DNA from: JBILVQ01 sp044370375
GTDB lineage: Bacteria > Bacteroidota > Bacteroidia > UBA4408
Direction of reading: 5' to 3'
Assembly (NCBI GenBank): GCA_044370375.1
Contig: JBILVQ010000091.1
Location: forward strand, 1 to 11,565
Length of the DNA stretch: 11,565 nucleotides
Each line of letters opens with the position of its first letter. Within the stretch, counting starts at the first letter, position 1. This document shows, one piece after another, positions 6,430 to 11,565 of the stretch. Both the position numbers and the translations under genes were made by a program. A model generated the notes under the pieces. It saw only the letters and a program-made list of their open reading frames with translations. It did not search any database and was not told the origin of the DNA.

Positions 6430-6762
6430 TTACTTCTTTTCTCTTTTGAAATAAAATCCGGCAATTGAGAGCATTCCCAAAAAAAAGGGAATGCCGGCCA
6501 GGTTTTTCAGCACCATCATGTTATAAAATTCGCAGCACATCCACCATGCATTGGCGCTAATCCAAAACATTACGGCCAGATTCACAAAATAATCGCCTGT
6601 TTTTCTGGTTTTCCAAACCAAATAAGCTGCCACCAGCACTGTAGGAAAAATCATCAAAGTTCCCAAAAGCTTTAAATCCAACATCCAACACGTGTCCTTG
6701 ATAAGCCAAAGTGGGATGTGCATATTTTCTGTTTTTCGTATGCTATGGTTTGTTTCTGTCAT
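6430..6762 (-). CDS. Small three-helix membrane protein, function unknown
   Basis: A 110-aa protein with no recognised family. Three hydrophobic segments are visible: about residues 33-50 (LGTLMIFPTVLVAAYLVW), 58-79 (aromatic- and Cys-rich, with WISANAWWMCCEF) and 83-104. The ends are basic (KREKK at the C-terminus), suggesting an inner-membrane protein. The start at 6762 is the longest choice; Met14 (6723) before HIPLWLIKDTCW is a realistic alternative, as the first 13 residues are polar. The gene stands alone and converges on phaB with zero spacing between the stop codons. It diverges from the DUF47-PiT phosphate pair across 106 bp. Codon use looks native. Its coding quality (hydrophobic pattern, clean open frame on the unopposed strand) makes it a likely real gene. 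Confidence 0.7.
   Translation of the reverse strand: MTETNHSIRKTENMHIPLWLIKDTCWMLDLKLLGTLMIFPTVLVAAYLVWKTRKTGDYFVNLAVMFWISANAWWMCCEFYNMMVLKNLAGIPFFLGMLSIAGFYFKREKK
6471..6494. repeat. Perfect 8-bp inverted repeat with A8 loop downstream of phaB
   Basis: GCATTCCC (6471-6478), eight A residues, then GGGAATGC (6487-6494). It lies inside the 3' end of the minus-strand membrane-protein gene and 42 nt past the phaB stop. A phaB transcript reading through would carry this hairpin near its 3' end. It has no T-tract after it on the plus strand, so it is at best a stabilising or Rho-associated structure. Confidence 0.45.
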
Positions 6763-6839
6763 TGTTTTTGGTTAAATAAGGGTTGTTTTTTCAATGTTAA
6801 GTTATTGTTAAGGCCAATAAAATAAGCACATTATATGTT

Positions 6840-6847
6840 TACTTTCG
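6840..6847 (+). promoter_or_regulatory. Candidate -7 promoter element (TACTTTCG) for the phosphate transport pair
   Basis: TACTTTCG with a following C sits 21 nt before the DUF47 start and matches five of six fixed positions of TAnnTTTG. Transcription would begin near 6850, giving a leader of about 18 nt. The nearest TTG upstream (6805-6807) is 32 nt away, too far for a standard -33 element. No Pho-box-like repeat was seen. Confidence 0.45.
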
Positions 6848-6868
6848 CGGCCACCAGATAAAAACACC

Positions 6869-7516
6869 ATGAAACTAGACGCCATTTTTCAATTATTTGT
6901 ACCGAAGGAACCAAAATTTTTTGTAATGTTTGAGAAAGCCTCTGCAAATTTAGTTTTGGTGGCTGAATCACTGGTAAAAATGCTAAAAGAACCCAACGAA
7001 GAAGCCCGGTTGGTAATTATCCGAGAAATTGAAAAACTAGAACATCAGGGAGACATTATCACCCATGAAATTTTTCATGAACTAAGCACCACTTTTATTA
7101 CCCCCTTCGACCGGGAAGATATTCATGCACTGGCCAGTGCCATTGATGATATCGTGGATTACGTGCATGGTAGCGGAAAAAGAATAGAGCTCTACAATAT
7201 TAAATCTATCCCTCCTTCCATGCAAGAACTGGGAAACCTCATCCTTGAAGGAAGTAAAGAATTACAAAAAGCCGTATTAGGACTTAGGAATGCCGACAGA
7301 TTCAAAAAAGTTCAAGAAAACTGCGTAAAAATCAACAGCATTGAAAACGCTGCGGATGATGTTTTTGACCGTGCTGTGGGCCGTTTGTTCGATATGGAAA
7401 AAGATGCCATCAATCTATTGCGCGAAAAAGAGGTGCTTCAAAACCTTGAAACCGCTACCGATAAATGCGAAGACGCAGCCAATGTAATTGAATCCATTAT
7501 CGTCAAATACTCATAA
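6869..7516 (+). CDS. DUF47 / PhoU-like phosphate transport accessory protein
   Basis: A 215-aa all-helical cytosolic protein of the DUF47 (PhoU_div) family, usually encoded next to PiT transporters and thought to modulate them. The start MKLDAIFQLFVPKEPKFF is typical of the family. The repeated acidic metal-binding motifs of PhoU-like folds are visible: LEHQGDIITHEI, FDREDIHALASAIDDIVDY, IENAADDVFDRAV and ATDKCEDAANVIESI. The length is normal. The PiT gene begins 8 nt after its stop, so the two are almost certainly cotranscribed and translated together. It is not the PhoU of the PstSCAB/PhoR system, whose genes are absent here. The exact control it exerts on PiT is not known from sequence. 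Confidence 0.93.
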   Translation: MKLDAIFQLFVPKEPKFFVMFEKASANLVLVAESLVKMLKEPNEEARLVIIREIEKLEHQGDIITHEIFHELSTTFITPFDREDIHALASAIDDIVDYVHGSGKRIELYNIKSIPPSMQELGNLILEGSKELQKAVLGLRNADRFKKVQENCVKINSIENAADDVFDRAVGRLFDMEKDAINLLREKEVLQNLETATDKCEDAANVIESIIVKYS

Positions 7517-7524
7517 ACGGATTG

Positions 7525-8511
7525 ATGGAATATCTTGTTTTAATCATAGCGCTTGCCCTGATTTTCGACTTTATTAACGGATTTCATGATGCAGCCAACT
7601 CAATTGCCACGGTAGTATCTACCAAAGTGCTTACCCCCTTTCAAGCTGTACTTTGGGCCGCGTTCTTTAATTTTGTTGCGTTTTTTCTTTTCAAAGACCA
7701 CAATGTGGCCAATACCGTTGCAAAAACCGTTGTAAAAGAGTTTATCACCCTAGATATTGTTTTTTCAGGCCTGGTTGCTGCAATCCTGTGGAACCTGCTA
7801 ACCTGGTACATGGGCATTCCTTCTTCCTCTTCTCATACCTTAATTGGTGGATTCGCCGGGGCGGCTATGGCACATGCAGGTTTAGAGGCCCTTCAAATGG
7901 ACAAGATTTACAAAATTGCCGCCTTTATCTTAATTGCACCATTGCTTGGAATGCTTGGTGCATGGATTATTACCACCATCATTCTCAACATCTGTAAAAA
8001 AGCAAATCCTTTCAAGGCAGAAAAATGGTTTAAACGATTGCAATTGGTTTCATCAGCCGCCTTCAGCATTGGCCACGGTGGTAACGATGCCCAAAAAGTA
8101 ATGGGTATTATTTCTGTAGCCCTTTTGGCCGGAGGTCAAATCAATGATATTAAAGATATGCCCAACTGGGTTCCTCTGGCTTGCTATACTGCTATTGCCA
8201 TTGGTACCATGAGCGGTGGCTGGAGAATTGTTAAAACCATGGGCAGTAAAATCACCAAAGTTACTCCGCTAGAAGGCGTTGCTGCAGAAACAGCTGGTGC
8301 AATAACCCTTTTTCTGACCGAAAGATTAAAAATTCCGGTAAGTACAACCCATACCATTACTGGTAGCATCATCGGAGTTGGACTAACCAAAAGAGTTTCA
8401 GCAGTGCGCTGGGGTGTGACCGTAAATTTGGTTTGGGCCTGGATTTTAACCATTCCGGTGTCGGCTTTGGCTGGAGCTTTGGTTTATGCCATCGTTACCA
8501 TCATTCGATAA
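7525..8511 (+). CDS. pit: PiT-family inorganic phosphate transporter
   Basis: A 328-aa inner-membrane transporter for low-affinity phosphate (or metal-phosphate) uptake driven by an ion gradient. I start at the ATG at 7525; a TTG directly upstream is in frame but less likely. The family's two inverted halves are both visible. The first has DFINGFHDAANSIATVVSTK and GIPSSSSHTLIGGFAGAA. The second has FSIGHGGNDAQKVMGII and PVSTTHTITGSIIGVG. About ten hydrophobic helices can be traced, and there is no long central cytoplasmic loop. That matches the short bacterial PiT form rather than the about 500-residue E. coli PitA type. The DUF47 partner lies immediately upstream. No hairpin terminator is seen after the stop; the next gene, prs, has its own promoter-like region. 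Confidence 0.94.
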   Translation: MEYLVLIIALALIFDFINGFHDAANSIATVVSTKVLTPFQAVLWAAFFNFVAFFLFKDHNVANTVAKTVVKEFITLDIVFSGLVAAILWNLLTWYMGIPSSSSHTLIGGFAGAAMAHAGLEALQMDKIYKIAAFILIAPLLGMLGAWIITTIILNICKKANPFKAEKWFKRLQLVSSAAFSIGHGGNDAQKVMGIISVALLAGGQINDIKDMPNWVPLACYTAIAIGTMSGGWRIVKTMGSKITKVTPLEGVAAETAGAITLFLTERLKIPVSTTHTITGSIIGVGLTKRVSAVRWGVTVNLVWAWILTIPVSALAGALVYAIVTIIR

Positions 8512-8563
8512 GGGGTTCGTCCTAAATTTTTTATCAATTGGTCGAATTTTTTCAAAAACACCC

Positions 8564-8602
8564 CCTCCTTTTCTGATTTAATTCTATTTTTTTCCTCCTT
8601 TT
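8564..8602 (+). repeat. Direct repeat CCTCCTTTT, 30 bp apart, upstream of prs
   Basis: CCTCCTTTT occurs at 8564-8572 and 8594-8602, with a start-to-start distance of 30 bp (close to three helical turns). The second copy ends 3 nt before the TACCTTCG box of the prs promoter candidate. The spacer is pyrimidine- and AT-rich. It could be a paired operator or simply chance in a pyrimidine tract. Confidence 0.35.
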
Positions 8603-8605
8603 AAT

Positions 8606-8613
8606 TACCTTCG
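8606..8613 (+). promoter_or_regulatory. Candidate -7 promoter element (TACCTTCG) for prs
   Basis: TACCTTCG followed by C lies 17 nt before the prs ATG, and five of the six fixed positions of TAnnTTTG match. The same box precedes the second OmpH gene and the DUF47 gene. The predicted start is near 8616, leaving a leader of about 15 nt. No -33 TTG lies at the usual distance. Confidence 0.45.
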
Positions 8614-8630
8614 CGTCCCAAATCTAACCC

Positions 8631-9563
8631 ATGGCCTCGCAAGTTAAAATATTCTCTGGTTCTGCCTCCTACTACCTGTCAGAAAAAATTGCTGCCAGCT
8701 ACGGAAAAGAGCTTGGAAAATTATCTCTCGCCAAATTCAGTGATGGTGAATACCAGCCCTCTTTTGAAGAAACCGTAAGAGGTTGCGATGTTTTTATCAT
8801 ACAGTCAACTTTCCCGCCAAGCGATAATCTTTTCGAATTACTGCTGATGATTGATGCGGCCAAAAGAGCCTCTGCTAACGAAATCATTGCCGTAATCCCC
8901 TACTTTGGCTTCGCCCGTCAGGACAGAAAAGACAAACCAAGGGTGGCCATTGGCGCTAAATTGGTGGCCAATTTGTTAAGCTCTGCAGGAGTAACCAGGG
9001 TGATTACCATGGACCTTCATGCCGACCAAATTCAAGGTTTTTTTGATGTGCCGGTTGACCACATGTACGCCTCCTCAATTTTCCTCAACTACATACAAAC
9101 ACTTAAATTACCAAACCTTACCCTTGCTGCCCCTGACATGGGAGGTTCAAAAAGAGCCAATGCTTACGCCAAATTTTTAAATACCGATATGGTTATTTGC
9201 TATAAGCAAAGAAAAAAGGCGAATGTAATTGAAAGCATGACCCTTATTGGCGATGTAGAAGGAAAGGATGTTGTATTGGTAGATGATATTGTTGATACCG
9301 CAGGTACCCTTACCAAAGCGGCCGAAATGATGATGGACAAAGGCGCAACCAGCGTTCGAGCCCTTTGTACACACCCCATCCTTTCAGGAAAAGCATACGA
9401 AACCATCGAAAAATCAAGACTCACAGAACTAGTAGTAACCGATACCATTCCTCTGAAAAAAGAAAGCAGCAAAATTAAAGTGCTTTCTGTTGGCGATCTC
9501 TTCGCTGATGTTTTAGACAAGGTTCACAATTTCGAGTCTATTAGCTCACATTTCATTTTCTAA
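8631..9563 (+). CDS. prs: Ribose-phosphate pyrophosphokinase (PRPP synthase)
   Basis: Makes PRPP from ribose 5-phosphate and ATP, feeding purine, pyrimidine, NAD, His and Trp synthesis; cytosolic hexamer. The 310-aa length is normal for class I enzymes. The N-terminal half has FSDGEYQPSFEETVRG (the family has FSDGE) and YFGFARQDRKDKPR, the ATP-binding flexible segment. The Mg-binding and signature stretch MDLHADQIQGFFDVPVDHM follows. The C-terminal half has catalytic Lys192 in CYKQRKK and the PRPP loop VVLVDDIVDTAGTL (about 214-227). The start at 8631 gives the expected MASQVKIFSGSAS opening. It is followed 75 nt later by rplY and then pth, a linkage seen in many bacteria. A -7-like box and a phased direct repeat lie upstream. 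Confidence 0.97.
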   Translation: MASQVKIFSGSASYYLSEKIAASYGKELGKLSLAKFSDGEYQPSFEETVRGCDVFIIQSTFPPSDNLFELLLMIDAAKRASANEIIAVIPYFGFARQDRKDKPRVAIGAKLVANLLSSAGVTRVITMDLHADQIQGFFDVPVDHMYASSIFLNYIQTLKLPNLTLAAPDMGGSKRANAYAKFLNTDMVICYKQRKKANVIESMTLIGDVEGKDVVLVDDIVDTAGTLTKAAEMMMDKGATSVRALCTHPILSGKAYETIEKSRLTELVVTDTIPLKKESSKIKVLSVGDLFADVLDKVHNFESISSHFIF

Positions 9564-9638
9564 ATCACCGCATAAACCATTTTAACCCGGGAGCAATCAT
9601 CTGCGGTAATGACCAACCCCGAACAAACAAACAAACAA

Positions 9639-10229
9639 ATGAAGTCTGTATCATTGAGCGGCTCTGTTAGACAGAGCGTAGGGAAAAAAGATGCAAAGGC
9701 TATCCGTAATGCCGGTAATGTGCCTTGTATTCTTTACGGTGCGGGACACCAGATATCTTTTCAGGTATCTTACAAAGAGTTAACCCCATTGGTTTACACA
9801 CCCGATGTAACCAAAGTTTCTCTTCAAATTGATGGAAAAACCTTTACCAGCATCATCAAAGAAATTCAATTTCATCCGGTAACCGATAAGATGATTCACG
9901 TAGATTTTCTTGAGTTGGTGGACAATAAACCAATATTCATGAGTGTTCCTGTAACCGTTTATGGTAACTCTCTGGGCGTAAAACAAGGTGGTAAACTGGT
10001 TATCAATGCACGAAAGTTAAACATCAAAGCAACCCCGGAAAACCTTCCCGATAGCATTAAAATTGATGTAGAAAAACTTGACATCGGTCAAGGCATCAAA
10101 GTTGGTGCACTAAGTTTGGAAAATGTTCAAATCCTTGACGAACCAAACAAAATGGTCGTTAGTGTGAAAACAACACGTGCTGCACAAGCCGCTGCTACAA
10201 ATGCCGCAGAAACCGGCAAGAAAAAATAA
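9639..10229 (+). CDS. rplY: 50S ribosomal protein L25 / general stress protein Ctc
   Basis: Binds 5S rRNA in the central protuberance of the large subunit. I start at the ATG at 9639 (196 aa): MKSVSLSGSVRQSVGKKDAK is the standard opening of the Bacteroidota proteins, whereas the ATG at 9609 adds only MTNPEQTNKQ. The N-terminal 5S-binding barrel is about residues 1-90, with VPCILYG and KEIQFHPVTDKMIHVDFLEL. The C-terminal TL5/CTC domain follows (about 95-180), so this is the long form rather than the short E. coli L25. It ends in an Ala/Lys-rich tail (AAATNAAETGKKK), common in the family. The leader before the ATG is an A-rich (CAAA)n run with no Shine-Dalgarno. A strong terminator hairpin follows 21 nt after the stop. 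Confidence 0.95.
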   Translation: MKSVSLSGSVRQSVGKKDAKAIRNAGNVPCILYGAGHQISFQVSYKELTPLVYTPDVTKVSLQIDGKTFTSIIKEIQFHPVTDKMIHVDFLELVDNKPIFMSVPVTVYGNSLGVKQGGKLVINARKLNIKATPENLPDSIKIDVEKLDIGQGIKVGALSLENVQILDEPNKMVVSVKTTRAAQAAATNAAETGKKK

Positions 10230-10233
10230 TTTT

Positions 10234-10265
10234 TTTGACCACTTATTTCCAAGGGTGTAATTTTG
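10234..10265 (+). promoter_or_regulatory. Consensus Bacteroidota promoter for pth, overlapping the rplY terminator
   Basis: TTTG (10234-10237), a 20-nt spacer, then TAATTTTG (10258-10265). Both boxes match the Bacteroidota -33 (TTTG) and -7 (TAnnTTTG) consensus exactly, with standard spacing. The predicted start is about 10268-10269, some 18 nt before the pth ATG at 10287. The -7 box lies in the left arm and loop of the terminator hairpin. Confidence 0.6.
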
Positions 10266-10286
10266 ACAATTACACCCTTTTTATTT
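10251..10286 (+). terminator. Intrinsic terminator after rplY
   Basis: AAGGGTGTAATT (10251-10262) and AATTACACCCTT (10268-10279) form a perfect 12-bp stem around the loop TTGAC. The T-rich tail TTTATTT (10280-10286) runs directly into the pth start codon. Position, stem strength and tail fit termination of the prs-rplY transcript. Its DNA also carries the -7 box of the pth promoter. Confidence 0.75.
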
Positions 10287-10853
10287 ATGCATAAATTTCT
10301 TCTCACCGGTCTTGGGAACCCCGGACTAGAGTATGCCGACACCCGCCACAACATTGGCTTTTTGGTAATAGACGCCTTGGCATCAAAACACAAAGGCTTG
10401 TTCAAATCTGACCGCCATGGGTTTGTTTCTGAAATAAAAATTAAAGGCAAAACCGTTTTTCTGCTTAAACCCAATACGTTCATGAACCTTAGCGGCAAGG
10501 CTGTCCGCTACTGGCTTGGCCAGGAAAAAATAAACCCTTCTGAGCTTTGTATCATCACCGATGATGTTGCCCTTCCGTTTGGCTCTATCAGAATGAAACC
10601 CTCCGGCAGCGATGGGGGCCACAATGGCCTAAAAAGCATTCAGGAGCTTTTGCAAACCCAAAACTATGCTCGACTACGCTTTGGAATTGGCAACGATTAT
10701 CCCAAAGGAAAACAAGCCGATTATGTTCTTGCAAAATGGAACCCTGTGGAGACGATTTTGCTGCAAGAAAGAATTGATAAAGCCGTTGAATGTCTTGAAA
10801 CCTTTGTTGCTGCCGGACTTCAGCATGCCATGAATAATTTCAACAACAAATAA
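10287..10853 (+). CDS. pth: Peptidyl-tRNA hydrolase
   Basis: Releases tRNA from prematurely dropped peptidyl-tRNA by cleaving the ester bond; an essential cytosolic monomer. I start at the ATG at 10287 (188 aa), giving MHKFLLTGLGNPGLEYADTR; an in-frame TTG at 10263 lies inside the terminator loop and is unlikely. The active-site residues of the family are all present: Asn11 in GLGNPG, His21 in TRHNIGF, Asp92 in ITDDVALPFG and Asn113 in GGHNGLKS. The LLKPNTFMNLSGKAV stretch is also characteristic. Length is normal. The 5' leader is extremely short because the rplY terminator ends right at the start codon, and an overlapping promoter probably supplies its transcript. The FAD oxidoreductase ATG follows the stop directly (TAAATG), so the two are coupled. 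Confidence 0.97.
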   Translation: MHKFLLTGLGNPGLEYADTRHNIGFLVIDALASKHKGLFKSDRHGFVSEIKIKGKTVFLLKPNTFMNLSGKAVRYWLGQEKINPSELCIITDDVALPFGSIRMKPSGSDGGHNGLKSIQELLQTQNYARLRFGIGNDYPKGKQADYVLAKWNPVETILLQERIDKAVECLETFVAAGLQHAMNNFNNK

Positions 10854-11565
10854 ATGCAACAAGGAAAAATACTCATTGTTGGTCAAGGGATTTGTGGTAC
10901 TGTTATCAGCTCCCTTTGTTTTCAATTGAATATTCCTTTTCATGTCATTGACCATCCACCATCAGGATCAGCCAGTATTCCTGCAGCAGGCATTATCAAC
11001 CCTGTTGTTTTCAAAAGAATGCTGCCCGGCTGGATGATTGAATCCTTGGTTCCAGAAGCCTTTGAGTACTACCAAAACATGGAGGCTGTATTAAAAAAAA
11101 ATTTTTTTCACCCCTGCGGAATTGTAAAAGTTATTGCCAACGAAAATGAAAATCTTCTTTGGATAAATGCTACATCAAATCCCTCGCTTTCGGGTATTAT
11201 TGCGCAAGAACCGCTTCCGCTACCTGAGCTTTCAGGATTGCTTCAGCCTCATCACTCCCTCCGTCTTATTCAAAAGGCCGGATGGGTTGATGCTCCCCTT
11301 TTTCTTGCAACCTGGAAAAAATTTTTGCAACAAAACCATCTCCTAACAGAAGAGCTTTTCGACTACCGGCAGATAAAAAACATCGGACAATCAGAGCTAT
11401 CCTACCGCAAAGATGATTATGACCGGATAATTTTTTGTGAAGGAAACGGAGTTGTGAAAAACCCATGGTTTTCGAACCTTCCCTGGGTTCCAACCAAGGG
11501 AGATTTACTGGTTATCCAACCGGAAAAAAAACTACCCGAACAACACATTATTAACCGAAACGGTT
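10854..11565 (+). CDS. FAD-dependent oxidoreductase (DAO/DadA-like), N-terminal part, truncated by window edge
   Basis: The frame is open from the ATG at 10854 to the right edge: 237 complete codons and no stop. The Rossmann FAD-binding motif is at the N-terminus: KILIVGQGICGT with GxGxxG at residues 10-15, and an acidic Asp33 at the end of the second strand. Next is SIPAAGIINPV, where DAO-fold enzymes contact the flavin. This pattern is common in a Bacteroidota family of DadA-like oxidoreductases; the substrate is not known. The later segment DRIIFCEGNGV followed by PTKGDLLVIQP resembles the second FAD-contacting region of D-amino-acid-oxidase-like proteins. The start codon abuts the pth stop, so it is cotranscribed with pth. 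A run of nine A then seven T lies at 11093-11108. The C-terminal part, including the catalytic end, is outside the window. Confidence 0.85.
   Translation, partial: MQQGKILIVGQGICGTVISSLCFQLNIPFHVIDHPPSGSASIPAAGIINPVVFKRMLPGWMIESLVPEAFEYYQNMEAVLKKNFFHPCGIVKVIANENENLLWINATSNPSLSGIIAQEPLPLPELSGLLQPHHSLRLIQKAGWVDAPLFLATWKKFLQQNHLLTEELFDYRQIKNIGQSELSYRKDDYDRIIFCEGNGVVKNPWFSNLPWVPTKGDLLVIQPEKKLPEQHIINRNG

Noticed and set aside
8184..8453. Long antisense frame within the PiT gene, and similar frames in prs, L25 and ompH
   Set aside because: They are shadows of strongly coding genes on the other strand, with no family resemblance or start context.
8512..8560. Possible terminator after the PiT gene
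   Set aside because: The AAATTTTTT/GAATTTTTT stretches are repeated but do not form a stable GC-containing stem.
8559..8573. Resemblance of ACACCCCCTCCTTTTCT to the 3' end of 16S rRNA
   Set aside because: The match is limited to the CCTCCTTT core in a pyrimidine tract, and no other rRNA sequence is nearby.
9567..9607. ACCGCA...TGCGGT inverted repeat between prs and rplY
   Set aside because: Only 6 bp with a 29-nt loop; expected by chance, and not convincing as an L25 autoregulatory site.
9609..9638. Earlier ATG for L25
   Set aside because: It adds MTNPEQTNKQ, not seen in the family, and the (CAAA)n run is a typical untranslated leader.
10263..10286. TTG start for pth giving eight extra residues
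   Set aside because: The TTG is in the loop of the terminator hairpin, and the family begins at the MHKFLLTGLGNPG equivalent.

Overview
The window looks like a chromosomal housekeeping stretch from a member of the Bacteroidota, probably Flavobacteriia-like. Four signs point there: the order bamA - skp/ompH - skp/ompH - murI; starts that mostly lack a Shine-Dalgarno sequence; -7 elements of the TAnnTTTG type; and a CTC-type long L25 protein between prs and pth. No rRNA, tRNA, CRISPR array, insertion sequence or phage gene was seen.

Layout. (1) 1-3369, plus strand: the 3' part of bamA (open at the left edge), two tandem Skp/OmpH-like periplasmic chaperone genes, and glutamate racemase murI. 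This set covers outer-membrane protein assembly plus D-glutamate supply for peptidoglycan. (2) 3383-4392, minus strand: a two-gene unit, a DUF2452 protein (C1orf50-like) followed 2 nt later by a stand-alone LON substrate-binding-domain protein. (3) 4541-6429, plus strand: a left-handed beta-helix acyltransferase, a PhaJ/MaoC-type (R)-enoyl-CoA hydratase and a PhaB-type acetoacetyl-CoA reductase, with no PHA synthase or thiolase in view. (4) 6430-6762, minus strand: a small three-helix membrane protein of unknown function whose stop codon directly abuts the phaB stop. (5) 6869-8511, plus strand: a phosphate uptake pair, DUF47/PhoU-like protein and PiT transporter. (6) 8631-11565, plus strand: prs (PRPP synthase), rplY/ctc (L25), pth (peptidyl-tRNA hydrolase) and the 5' part of an FAD-dependent oxidoreductase that runs off the right edge.

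The coding content is conventional, and I do not see a clearly new multi-gene system. The best non-coding signal is at 10234-10286. There a perfect 12-bp terminator hairpin after rplY is overlaid by a consensus Bacteroidota promoter (TTTG-N20-TAATTTTG) that should start pth transcription at the second arm of the same hairpin. Other signals are a terminator-shaped hairpin inside the first codons of murI, a recurrent TACyTTCGC box before three genes, a 30-bp-phased direct repeat before prs, and a BamA C-terminus without the usual terminal aromatic residue.
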